Assembly (NCBI GenBank): GCA_028023455.1
Contig: JAQFVV010000001.1
Coordinates: 26,344,426 to 26,408,425 of the forward strand
DNA: 64,000 nucleotides
Origin: Epiperipatus broadwayi
Taxonomy: Eukaryota > Onychophora > Udeonychophora > Euonychophora > Peripatidae
Direction: 5' to 3'
A program made the position numbers and the translations under genes. Of this stretch, positions 21,473 to 33,091 are shown piece after piece. Under the pieces are notes generated by a model. The model saw only the letters and a list, made by a program, of their open reading frames with translations. It searched no databases and was not told the origin of the DNA. The first letter of the stretch is position 1. Each line of letters begins with the position of its first letter.

Positions 21473-21598
21473 TGAACCAAGATTTGAAATTAATCCCATC
21501 AGCACTGTTAAGCTGGAAAAATCTGAAATGTTACATTGTTATATTGCATTGTCATTAAAACTGAACATGTCTATAAAATCTGGGGGGGAAATCCATTC
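21473..21598 (-). CDS. Candidate second exon of the lectin-like gene
   Basis: On the minus strand a good acceptor (TATTTTTCAG, ending 21599) precedes 126 bases that end at a consensus donor GTAAGT (21472-21467). The length is divisible by three. One frame starts EWISPPDFIDMFSFNDNAI and then meets TAA; the frame set by the phase of the first exon meets a stop after eight codons, just past a run of seven C. So either the gene is a pseudogene, the C run differs in the real allele, or the exon is used in a 3' untranslated region. No domain recognised. Confidence 0.35.
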
Positions 21599-21704
21599 CT
21601 GAAAAATATATTATTAATCAGTTATAAAAATTTACCCAAATAAACAGAAGTTTTAAGTTAAATAAAAGCATATAATTATTGTACAAACATAAATATAATC
21701 ATAC

Positions 21705-22303
21705 CCAGCATAGTGAGGTTCATTTGCAGGACATCTTGCATCAAATATTTCCTTCCTATCATTAATTACAGGTGTTACTTTATATTCTTTATAATCAATA
21801 ACAGTATTACTGCTAAATGATGTATAATCCAAATAAACAATATACTTAGATCGATTTAAATAGTTTGAAGATGATGATACTCCATGAATTTTACAATATC
21901 TTAAAAACTTCTTTTCTTTAATGCAGAGATAATTTACACTGAAATTACTTCCTGCTTCTAAAGAAAAATTATTTTGGCAAAATTCATTATTAAATGTAAA
22001 AATACAAGCTTGATATCCAAGGCACTGTGATAAAGATTTACAAAGCATTGTTGTTTTAAAGTTGTTAACCATGTGAATTACTGTAAAATTTTCTTCAATA
22101 AGTTCCTCATTTTTATAAAACCTATAATCTAATGAAGCCAATAAAAATCCTTTAGGACAAATAATAGAATCTACAAGATTAAAAGACCGAGTATAATTTA
22201 GTTCCAAATAATCACTATTAACTTTCTGAAAATAATCATTAAGGCCTTGAATAAAATGAAATAATAAGAAAAGAAGTATCCACATCAATTTCATCATCAG
22301 CAT
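21705..22303 (-). CDS. Secreted SUEL/galactose-binding-lectin-like protein, first exon
   Basis: Starts with a signal peptide (MLMMKLMWILLFLLF, residues 1-20), followed by a domain at about residues 32-128 that matches the SUEL lectin layout: Cys49 with CPKGFLLASLDYRFY, then Cys88, Cys94, the block CLGYQACIFTFNNEFC (Cys94, 100, 109), and VNYLC (Cys127). The usual YGR is YRF and one cysteine after it is missing, so sugar binding is uncertain. Cys137 and Cys191 lie in a second part without a domain call. Five N-glycosylation sites (N36, N72, N112, N120, N150). The open frame runs to 21653, but GCTGG|GTATGA gives a good donor at 21704, phase 2, so I end the exon there. Likely extracellular; EVA-1C-like or lectin family members are possible. 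Confidence 0.6.
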
Positions 22304-22974
22304 TCATTTAATTCTGAAATAATAATTTGATTTTTAAAATTTTTTATTAGATTTATAATGTTGCATACAAAGTTATTTATGTATAAATATATTTTTTTTA
22401 TATACAAAACAATATAATGATCATCCTCGATTAATTTCACAGTTTATATAAAATATAAATAAAATAAGTAACATATAAAATAAATATTATAAATGATTTA
22501 AACAATCAAAAACAAGAAATAACATTTATAATGGATACAATATATCCAGTATCAACTAATGATATCTGAATTCTAAAGATTTTAGACATGCTGGACAAAA
22601 AAAGAATGAGACTACTTCTGATTAAATATTCACTAGTAAACAACTGCTTTTTAATCCATAACTAATTATTCATAAAGTTTCTGCTTTGGTGGACACTCTT
22701 AATGATAAAGTAATACTTTCTGATATTTAATTTAGCCAATGTATTATTCTTTATAATGCCATCCTCAAGGAAGTTATTCTTGACAAAAATCAACTTAAAA
22801 CACAAATAAGATGTCTAAATTCCAAAGAAAAGATTGGTCTGACCAATATCATAGTTGTGTAAAACAAGAATACTTAAATTATTTGCAAATAAAAATTAAA
22901 CATGGTGTAAATTATCACAATTTTCTCTAGTGAGCAATACCCTTATTCAGATTCTAATATCAATAACATTAACA
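22304..22974. other. AT-rich DNA upstream of lectin-like exon
   Basis: Expected promoter or 5' untranslated region for the minus-strand gene. No clear TATA box stands out from the AT-rich background. Confidence 0.4.
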
Positions 22975-23290
22975 TGAAGCCAGTACAAATCATCTGAAAT
23001 TGTCTACTTCACAGTGTTAAATACAACAGCAATTCTCTCCAAACAGTAGTTCCACTCAGTGCAAACCATTCCAATTAATGGATGCTAGGAGGTTTGTGCA
23101 CTAAAATCCCTATCTAGTGCCTACTCATCTAATATCCTCAAATTACTTTTTAATTTCAGGCCTTTATCAATAAGAAGCTTGAATCTGAGAACACTGTGCT
23201 TAGCTCTTTTGAATCTAATGTAACCTTACAACAACCATATTTATTATTATAGTTAACTACAGATTCCAAAATGAAAACGTTTTCAATCCA
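22975..23290 (-). repeat. Decayed hammerhead repeat family 2, minus copy
   Basis: Reverse complement of the family seen at 23420-23660 and 43.8-44.45 kb. Shared blocks on the minus strand include TTCTCAGATTCAAG, GATATTAGATGAGTAGGCAC, TGCACAAAC, CTAGCATCCATTAATTGG and TTGCACTGAGTGG. The hammerhead part (23136-23178) has TTGATAA instead of CTGATGA and a mutated cleavage/stem III region, so it is inactive. Confidence 0.65.
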
Positions 23291-23419
23291 AGCTTATTCA
23301 CTTGTATATTAACACAGATTTGAATCAAGTTCAGTATATATACATTTCGGTAATCTTTAGTTTTTTAATAATCATAATCACTATTATTGTAGTTTCATTT
23401 TCTCATAAGTTTATAGCTA

Positions 23420-23665
23420 AAAAGTTAAACAGTAGCTTCTGGGGGATTGCATTACATGCGAATATCTAGGTGCAGTGCTCTCAGATCCAAGACACTGATA
23501 AAGGTCACACACTAGAAACTAGTCTGAAAGGGATTTTAATGCACAAACGTTCTAGCATCTTTTGATTATTATGGCTTGCACTGGGTACCACTAGTGTTTG
23601 GAGAGAGTTACTTTGTTTACCAGAATGTATAAGCATAAGAAATGGTCATGTGATGTTTTAGTGAT
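23420..23665 (+). repeat. Decayed hammerhead repeat family 2, plus copy
   Basis: Contains GTGCAGTGCTCTCAGATCCA (23471-23490), a ribozyme-like core at 23487-23530 (CTGATAA, GAAACTAGTC), then GCACAAACGTTCTAGCATC and GGCTTGCACTGGGTACC. The second G of CUGAUGA is A and stem I no longer pairs, so it is inactive. It faces the minus copy at 22975-23290, forming an inverted pair. Confidence 0.65.
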
Positions 23666-26600
23666 TTAATACTGTTAAGTTGGATAAACTATTTAAAAAA
23701 TCGAATAATTCATTCTAATAAGTAATGAAAATGTTTTTCTGATGGATTATTATAATGGCATTTTACTTGGTAGTTACATGTTAGACTATTCCTTTCATAT
23801 AATTAAATTGTTAAATGACTTTAGCAAAAAAATAAAGTTTAAATAGTTCTAAAAATAATTAACAATTCAACTGGATAATGAAAATAATTCAACATATAAC
23901 TTCAAATTAGTGAAAATGTTTATAATAGTAGATTAAAGAATAAAATTCCATAATTCATTACTTATGGACTTCCACAATAATTTCTTTAAATATATCTACA
24001 TATATTTCTCTTGTATTATGTGAAAGCTTATAATCAAAAAAAAATCCTTAGCTTATTTCTGATTGTTTTTTCTAATCACTTCTATATGAAATACATAAAT
24101 AATGGTCAGATTAATAATAAAATAAAATTTAACATTATTAAAGCTTTTCACAGTTATAGCAATATTCTAGACATAATAGATTTTTTAAATCAACTTTAAC
24201 GTCTTTGTAGTAAAATATTTCCAATAATTATAAAAATAAATTAGAAACATTATAGTTTTAAAAGGGAAACATAAAGTAAGGTATAAAATAAATATAACTA
24301 ATAATTATTCACATCAAATTCTACAATAATAAATACATATCACAATGACTTAAGATCAATCACTCCAAATTTCACAATTATGGCTACATAAATTTTTTGT
24401 TTTATGCCAATCACTATAAGTTCCAAAATCCCTGATACTCACCTACAGTCTACCTCAGCTAACTTATAATAATTAATTAGTTCTATTATTGAATGATAAG
24501 ATATAGAAGAATCTTTTTCTGTCTTAAGTACATATGCATTAGATCTAAAATAATTCACTACAAATATAAAGTTGATAAATTATCATAAAATTGGTTTTTT
24601 TTATGTCGATCAATTTTTTGCTTTATCAGTAAAGATGCTTATTAAATATCATTGGACTTTGGCTCTAATTAAAAAGTGATCTTGTCTGCTAATAAGCATT
24701 TCCTTGCATTATAATATTATGAGCATTTTATTTTTACAAACATGTTATGTCGTGAAATTGCGTGATTGTGAAATAATACATGTTCATTATTTATTTATGT
24801 ATTTTTAACAAAACTTCTAGAAAACTAATAAATTAATATGAATTTTTTAAACAATTTTTAAATTTTTTGTCATGAACTTATAATGTAACCATATCTATAG
24901 ATCCTTGTATAGATTGTTAATTAGTTTTTATTTTGCATAGCAGAATATATTTGGAAAGGTGAAGAAATATGATTTAAGAAAATCTTATCTGAATAAATTA
25001 AAACTTGAAGCAGCTAGAGGAAGTAAAAACAATTGTTTCTACGTTTTCAAGGATGATGTACAGCATCTTTAATGCTGAAATAGACTCCATAATGAAAATC
25101 AAACAAAGGAAAAAATATTAAGTTTAACATAGAAGGGATTTTAAACTGAAAACATTGATAAAACTTTAGTGTTTAAAAGGGTAATGACCTGAAAGATAGT
25201 AATGTCTAAATACTTAATATTTTATAATTTAATGTAATGATGTTTTAAATATTTAATATAACTTATTGTATAATGAATATTTTTGTTGGTTATTAATCTG
25301 ATCTTCTGTTTCTCTTCTCATAGATTCTACCATTTAAATTATAAATTAAATTTATAATAGCTAGGAGATAAGACTTCATATTCTATTGGATTAGTTATTG
25401 TTGGTGTTTTTAATAAGATCCTTCTATGAATCTCCCAGCTTTGGAATGGCACTCTGGTTTTTAACCTAATATAAATTTGTAATCCATAGAAGATATAATT
25501 TCCCTTCAGTCATTTAGAAGCGATTAATGGTCGGGAAAGGTGACATAGTTTGTAATATTTTTTTATTATAGCTATGTCTGACCATTAGTATGATTTATAA
25601 TTGAATTAAATTATATTTTACTCCTATCTTGTTTCATTTCTGTTATTTAGAGTTGAGCGTCACAGTTCAAATATTATTTTATTAATTAAGCAATAATTTT
25701 TCATAAATTGTGCTCATTTCAATTTAGCCAGTAGCTAAAATTGTAGTCATGTGCATGAAAGAAAATATGGAACCAAAAATCATCATCACATTTTTATATA
25801 GTAAAGAAAGCTGTAGGGCACCCAAGTTTAAACCCTATGGGATCAAGTTCCTAAAGCCTCGGACAGGAAGAGAGTGGTGGAAACAGTTATGTTCTCTATT
25901 TATTTGTGTTTTGACAAAACTTAAAAAAGAGTGGTACACACCTTTTAATTATTCAACAGTTCTTTTAAAAGTAGCAATATAACACATATAGGCATTAGTC
26001 TGTAGACAAGATATTTAATTTGTCATTTTTATATTTCAAATATTAACTTTCTCCAAAACTAGTCTACAGTTGCTAGTGAAGCTGGAGATATAGTACATAT
26101 TTCTGCTTCACCTAGTGCCAATGTCATCAGCACTAGTATGGGTTTGAACCCAATCTTGTATATTAACTGCCACCCATCTCATAATAGGTGGTAGTATATT
26201 TATATTTGTAATCAATATTATAATCTTTCATTATAATCAATATTTGTAATCAATATTATAATCTTTTATCTAATTTATATTTCATCAATTAATATTTTAT
26301 TATTAAAACTAACCTTTTTATAATAGTTTATTTATTTTATAATATTTGTAAAAATGTATATTGTATTTATTTTATTAAATTGGCATTGATAAATAATTAA
26401 ATCCTAGATATCAATAAAATGTTACAAATATTTTAAATTCTTTTATTAAAGTTCATTATTTTCCAATTAATCAGTTAGTAACATTTTATATTCATCTTTT
26501 GATAAATGTACATTAAAGGATAATAATTGTAAAATATATTTTGTAAATTTGTATTTAAATTTTATATCAAATATAAGTTTGAAAGTCATTGTACCAAATT

Positions 26601-28140
26601 CCTAAAATTTTTGTGAATAAAATTTACATTTTTGTTCATCTAAATCTTAATTAAATAGGCTTTGTTAATACAATGACTGATAAACTTAATATGCTTGTTG
26701 CTGTTTTCTTTTAATTAGCAAATGAACCCTTAGGGCATGTTTAATGCAGGATTATAGATTTCCCTCCCAAGCAGACACCAACCTCAGAGAACTGCTTAGA
26801 GCAATTACAATTGGTGGTTGTCAATGTAGATTGAATCCTTTAGATACGGCCAGATCAGATAAATAATGGAAAATTTTGTTATTGAGGAGAGTTTATAAAT
26901 GAACAGTTTATGGAAGAACAGATTGAAAAACAGTTCACTGAAGAGAGATATATAGTACATCTGCCTAAAGAAATGATGGGGTGAAAAGATTGGCTGTTTG
27001 CTTTTCAGAGCTTTGTTCCACCAGCTCATCACCATGCCATTTCAGTGCTCTCAACATCTAGCCCAAGACTGTACTGTATTAAGGAAGCCTGCTAAATGAT
27101 CTGGTTTTATAACTGCCTATTTCAAGCCATGGAACATCTACCAATCAGTTGAGGTAAACTTCAATTTGCCGCAAGCCACTGATTCTATTTTACTTGTTTT
27201 CAAAATCAATATTAATTTATATTATATTATCTGTAATGTTTATACAACTTAATTTTAAAATGCGACTTAAAATTTTTCTCTTAAATTTAAAATTATCAAT
27301 TCTTATAAAAATCTCACATTATTTTGATGCGGCAAATTTAAATTATTTTTTTTGTTGGTTTATTTATAATATTGACTTACTGAAACTACCAATATAAAAC
27401 TCAATGAGCAACTAACTTTAAACTTTCTCCCTCTTATTTTTTCCAGTTAAAATAATTTCAGGAAACTTATTTCCATTAAATTAATTAATAGAAAAAGCTC
27501 ATTTAGTTTTGTACCTCATATTATAAAGTTATATTTTAAATGAGTGAAATTATTTTAAAAGTTAGATATCTTATTATCTCCAATTTAAAAGTGCCCTCGT
27601 AATTATTTCTGAAAGAATAATATACTTTATTAAATCATTTAAGAAAAATATATCACAATTTCTGTAAACCAAATACTTTAAAAGAAAATTAGCATTTAGA
27701 GATTCCATACATATATATTTTTGTTTGTGTCAATAAAATATTAAAATTGTGAGGTACAACTTATTATGCTGTATGTTGTCAAACTTCACCAGAAGTGAGT
27801 TTGATATTCAATGCCCCGTCTATGTTAATTAAAAGACAGACTGATTTTGTAATCTTTGATGATAAACTATTTGATAACTCACTAATAAATGAAATATTCG
27901 CAAAGTGTGGAAAACAATTTATATTTTAATTTTAATTCTTGCCTTTCCTCTTTATATTATATTTTATGATTCATTCATTAATGGCCTAAGGTTTCTGGGG
28001 ATTTTCTATTACATCAGGGAGCTGATTATTTTAATCAGGAATTTATTTATTATTTTCATTAATGATACACTATCTATATATCTAAGGCATTATGTATTTA
28101 TAGTTACAACCATTCATTTATTATTATTGTTATTGCTTTG
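23666..28140. other. AT-rich spacer without recognised genes
   Basis: Mostly AT-rich. Two less AT-rich islands stand out: 26040-26200, with a GGGTTTGAACCC palindrome (about 26140) and a CCACC...GGTGG hairpin, and 26690-27180. Neither gives a recognisable protein on either strand. Frames at 25749-25982, 26805-27035, 27194-27397 and 27905-28195 are not supported; the last runs across the LTR boundary at 28141. Confidence 0.45.
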
Positions 28141-29613
28141 CTCAACAAAGCTTAGAGAAATAAAGACTTATTGTAACAAAATTTATGATACGTAAGAACT
28201 ACTTTTAAACATATATAAATGATGGGAGGAGGATGCGTGTTTGTGGGTTAATAAACTAAGATGGCAACCACGCATTATTTAACTTCCCTACGTAACTTGC
28301 ATTTGCCTAAAGAAATTAATTAGATATTTCATTACAATATAGATTTAAATAAGACATTTACAAATATATTGGAAAATCAACCCAAGCATAAGTTCAGCAT
28401 GCATTAAAAATACTTGAATAAATATATATTAAGGAATATATATATAATTTATTAGCTATAGCATGAAGGTTTCTGAGATCTTGGGTTGATTTTAATTACC
28501 TTGTTCTTTCAGATTTGTCCGTGGGCATTTCCAAATTTGTAACAGAGTTATTAAGCAAATTTTGATTTTCCTGGGTTTGTTGTTCAGCAGCAGCAGTTAG
28601 TAGATTTCAGGAGCAGCATTCTTTGGGCTGGTTCAGTTGGGCTTGATGGTATGGTGACAGAACATCAGATGGTGACTGACGGATGGCCAAGGCACTGGCT
28701 CCTGAGAGAAAACAGCCTACTGCCCCTTTACCCCATCATTCGAAGGTGAAATGATTTCAAAACTTGTTTTAAACTAACAAACAAGCCGGTCAGTCTGATA
28801 ACGCAAATAAAAGCTATTAGAAAATCAATTTTAAAATTACAGAAAATAACTTTTGCTGTCACAATATCAGTCAGATTAATTAATAACTATAATAATCTTA
28901 TAATAATCGAACAATAACCAATCAGCTCTATTTATATGCTCTCTCTGATTATAATCTAACACTGCAGTGGTAAAATCCATTCCTTAATTTATTAATAAAT
29001 TGTAAAACATGGACTGCATTTTTTAATTAAATCTGCTCATAAGCACTGTTTTTAATCTTATCAAAATCTACTAGTAAAACTGGTGCCAATATAGTTAAAA
29101 TTAGCCACTATTGTTCTTTCCCTATCCTCACTGATTTAAAAAGAAAAATGGCATGATTTTGAAAAACTAAATAAAGTTTTATATTTATAACTCTTTTGAA
29201 TTTAATTTCCAGAATATATTTATCAGTGATATTATTTTATTAAATGCAAACAAATATAGTGAAATAACATCACAAAATAAACAGATTCAAAAACAACAAA
29301 TTTTAAATAAATATTTTCATAAATTTAAAATATTATCACAGTATGTGTATAGATGAGAATATGTGACCTACTTTATTGTTCAAGCATATATATGTAATAT
29401 ATACTCAACGGTTTGAAAATAAAACCATTTAAGACAATTTTAATTATGATAAGGCCCTGGGCACCCCATTAGACATATAAATTTAGGTGGGATTTTGGTA
29501 AATATACACAGTACACATACAATACGATAAAATTAGGGTTTTAAATAAGGCATGAGGGTAGGAAACAGGAAGGCAAGGTGAAGCTAAGATTGGTAAGGCA
29601 TATCTTACTGTTT
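28141..29613 (-). repeat. 3' long terminal repeat, gag-only LTR element 2
   Basis: About 1.47 kb, almost identical to 33092-34559. Because gag lies on the minus strand, this is the 3' LTR. On that strand it starts AAACAGTAAG and ends TTTGTTGAG; the TG and CA termini are not clear. A purine stretch AATAAGGGAATGTA just before its start could be the polypurine tract. Confidence 0.85.
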
Positions 29614-30032
29614 TACATTCCCTTATTATGTCAAAAAAAATTCAAAAAAAAAGGTTTTACACCCAGTGTTTATTAGTATTTTTGAATATCAACAAAAAAT
29701 TTGATACGGGGCAATGAGATTTAATGATATACCTGAATCATATTTCAACATTTTTTCACTAGCAAATATGTATTTATATTTTGAAGCATTTTTTTGATTG
29801 TTGAAATTCAAATTAGAATATATATATAAAAAAAATTTTAAAGTCTATACAAGTGTCCAAATCCAGGCGTCGGTAAATGTCCAAATTCAAGTTATTGTAG
29901 ATCAAAAATTGTGCAAGAGTGTCCAAGTTCAAGTCCTTTTTTTACTTATATATTTTGTTATTCTCCTGGGTTAGGTGGGTAGTACCAATCTCTCATACTC
30001 GGAGAATGTCCTCTTGGATGGTGTGATCTCTT

Positions 30033-30360
30033 TTAAAGGTCTGGTGGTTCTTTGGCCCAAGGACTGAAGTCCAACGTAGTCAGAAATTCTGCCATCTCCT
30101 TTGCATATTTAATTCTGCTTCCAGCCATCAGTTATTGGATTGACAGAGGCATGTTCTGCTGGATGATGCAGATAATGTGTGGGCCAGAGAATGAAAAGGT
30201 GGTGAGCGATCTCAGATGATTAACCTGCCGGATATAGAATTGTGAATATGTTTCTTTGATGCTCCCACATTTTTCTCGGGAGATGGTATTGAAGATGCCA
30301 CTCTGGCATTTCTTGCTCCAGTAGTGTCTCAGTAAGGCCTTGCTATACTCAGTGAAGTCT
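30033..30360 (-). pseudogene. gag capsid-like fragment, LTR element 2
   Basis: A frame with one internal stop reads DFTEYSKALLRHYWSKKCQ, later KETYSQFYIRQVNHLRSL and, after TAA, KYAKEMAEFLTTLDFSPWAK, ending at 30033. Aromatic and leucine spacing suits a retrotransposon capsid. YSQFYIRQVNHLRSL is close to YSQFFHKQVARLRTL in element 1. Confidence 0.6.
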
Positions 30361-30452
30361 CTAGGTTTTTTTTATGATGCTTTACCAGTCCTTCGCGTAG
30401 CTGTGTAAATGGTGGGTAGTGATCGCAATTTGTTCTTTTGGCTCCATCTCAG

Positions 30453-30562
30453 AGAATGTGAAGAAATCTTTCAAACTTTGTCCAACTGGGTTTGAATGCT
30501 TGGGTCAGAATGTGAAGAAATCTTTCAAACTTTGTCCAACTGGGTTTGAATGCTTGGGTCAG
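30453..30562 (-). repeat. 54-bp tandem duplication in gag
   Basis: The block starting AGAATGTGAAGAAATC occurs at 30453 and again at 30507, nearly perfectly. It repeats the SIQTQLDKV end of the gag frame and places stops there, which probably disrupted gag between its N-terminal and capsid parts. Confidence 0.85.
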
Positions 30563-31249
30563 GCATCATGACTCTACGGATATTGGTGATCTTAGGGTTT
30601 TTAGTAATTTTCTCTTCATTGACCGGTAGTGGAATTTTCAGGATGTTTTTGTTTTGATCACACTCTTCGTCTTCTTTTGTTCCATTATTATTATCTTCTG
30701 TCTTTAGAACTAAAGTTTCGTAATTTAATTTTGGGGTGAGCCTCTCTTCTAATTCATATTTCTCGTCAAGTTTTTGATGGAGCACTCCCTGTTTCTCATG
30801 GAGTTCTTTGACTTCATTAAGTAGGAATACGATCAGTTCTCTCATTTTATGCTTTTCTTTTCGGTCTTCTTCATGCCTGATTCTGGCTTCTTCGGCTTGT
30901 CATCTGAAGATTTCTTCTATATATTTAAATTGAGAGTCTGTATTTGTCATTTGCTGGCTTATTTCTGCTACTGGTGTTGGAGATTCTGGAAAATCCGGAT
31001 GTGTCTATGTCTTTTTGTTCTAGCTCTTCCATTTTGGTTTTATTATTCTGAAATGTTATTATAATTCTTAGCTATAAATGGCAATTCTGGATCACTAATT
31101 TTCTGGGAGTTATCATTTGCTATATTTTCTATTTTTAAAATTCTTTTAACTAAACTTTTTTTTTCTTTGTCAAACAATGGTGACTGGCTGTCTTCCACTC
31201 GGTCTCTGGCCTTTCTGCTCATCCTTGTTTCATCCTGTACTGATTTCAT
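30525..31249 (-). pseudogene. gag N-terminal coiled-coil region, LTR element 2
   Basis: Two open frames (31249-31043 and 30845-30525) are linked by readable sequence containing YIEEIFR, one TGA, then QAEEARIRHEEDRKEKHKMR. The protein is highly charged, with heptad-like LLNEVKELHEKQGVLHQKLD suggesting a coiled coil, followed by an acidic linker (KEDEECDQN) and a P-rich stretch. Such N-terminal coiled coils are known in some LTR-element gags. Broken by one stop and a frame change. Confidence 0.6.
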
Positions 31250-33091
31250 TATGCTGCTTCTTTGTTATTTTGGAAATATGAAACAAATATTATTATTTTA
31301 TTACTCAGATTTCTTCTGCTGCTTGCTCAACTGTTTGGCAGTGTCCTATTTAATTATTTGCTAGACTCGGGTATCTCAATGTCATTCCCCCTTGTTCAAT
31401 GATTTCAGATGGATAGATTTACAAATTATTATTATTATTACTTTTTTTTACAGAAACTTGTTTACATAAGTAGCTATACATAAATTGACCAAATCCAAAT
31501 TTTACAGCTTTACATGCATGAACCAATCTGTTCATCATCGTTATTTCAAGGTGCAATACCATCTGTGGCCACATCTATATCATTAACCTCCCCCAGAGAT
31601 ATTTAACTTAATTATTTCGTTTGACACCGGACATTCAATTGGACAATCACACATTTTTATTTTTACAATTCTTATTTGATACAAAACTATATATGTTGAA
31701 CTATTTTTTTGAAATTATGTTTAGTACAGTAATTAGCGCACATATATTTTTTTATAATACGATCAGAGCTGACAAAAGTTTACACATATTGCTCGTGTTG
31801 TACTATATTAAACTGAAAATTCTCCAAGTGATTGTCTAAATGCCCGAGCCAAACAAAATACATATAATAATATCTTAAATATAAATCATGATATTGAAAA
31901 TATTAAACTACAGGGAAATGGGTAATTAAAAGAGCTAAACACTATCAAAGTTTTGTGGGTGTTTAAATCAAAGCCTCACATTGTAAAGCACCATGGACCC
32001 GGGAAAAAAAATACTGTGTAACAGTCAAAACATGTCTGTCTCGCTAACACACTGCAGAATTTAAACCTGGGACATAGAACTCAACACTAGGAGAGTTACC
32101 TCACAGAAATCTCAAGTTCAAATCCAAAGTCCAAACTCCACAATGCCCTCTATGTGATGACACATTTGATGCTACAAATAGTATAATTTCATGCTTGTGC
32201 CGGTGATCAGGGAGAATACAAAAAACTCTAAATCTAAAATAGCCCTAGGTTCATTTAACAATAACTTATAGATGTGCCTGAGATAAACCCACTATGGTAT
32301 GTTACTTAAATTGCACCCCGAATAAAAAGAAAAAATAAATAAATTTACAAATAATATTTTAATAATTAGATATAGAAAATAGTTTAGCTATATAAATTGG
32401 ATAGCTATATACAATAAACAACAAGATAGCTGATACCTTGTACTTGGGTTCGTCTAGATAACATGTCTAAAATACAGTGACACGGTAGGTATATGCGAGT
32501 CACGTAAAGTCTTTTAACAAAATTTAAATATTCTAAAACTATATATAATTGGAATCTTAAATGAAGACTGAGAGTCACTCGTGAAGTAATTAACTAAATT
32601 ATAAGATCGAGCTATACTGAATGGACTTAAAATTCATTTAAATAATAAAATTCTTTAAAATAGTTACTAAGGGAAATGTACAGTGGTACCAGCGATATAA
32701 TGCCAAGGAGGGGTGCAGTTTCTGAGTATGCAACTTTATAAATTATGAAAAAAAGGTCTTGGCTTTGGATAGGCATTTCTCCTTTTATTTGGGCCATCTC
32801 TAGACCACTCACAGCTTAAGCCTGGCCCGCCCCCAGACGCTTCATAACTGTGGGGACATACGCAAAATAATTCCCATGTGCCATTATAGCACAGTATTGG
32901 GAACCGCAGAGTAAAATAAGGGAAATGGACTTAACCATTGATGACCTTTGCAAATTGTAAGGTTCCAGCATCAAGCATATTCACTAGCAACACAGTTAAA
33001 TTTTAAAATACACTTAGTAAAACAAAGGGCAAGTTATTAAAGAACAGAAATAGCTTACTCTCAAATTTCATATTTTAATGGCCAGCAGACT

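Larger units (their letters stand above)
29614..33091 (-). mobile_element. Internal region of LTR element 2
   Basis: About 3.5 kb between the LTRs. Reading on the minus strand: a long leader (33091 to ~31250), gag (31249 to ~30033), then a short tail to the 3' LTR. No protease, RT, RNase H or integrase motifs were found. TGGCC lies nine bases inside the 5' LTR end and is a weak primer-site candidate. The leader holds less AT-rich patches (31980-32170, 32815-32960) of unknown role. Confidence 0.7.

Noticed and set aside
26110-26160. Minus-strand CTGATGA near GGGTTTGAACCC as a hammerhead
   Set aside because: There is no paired stem II or GAAA; only a short coincidence.
27905-28195. Hydrophobic 96-residue frame resembling a membrane protein
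   Set aside because: It runs across the LTR boundary at 28141 and is F/I/L-rich, as expected from AT-rich DNA. No start context or family match.
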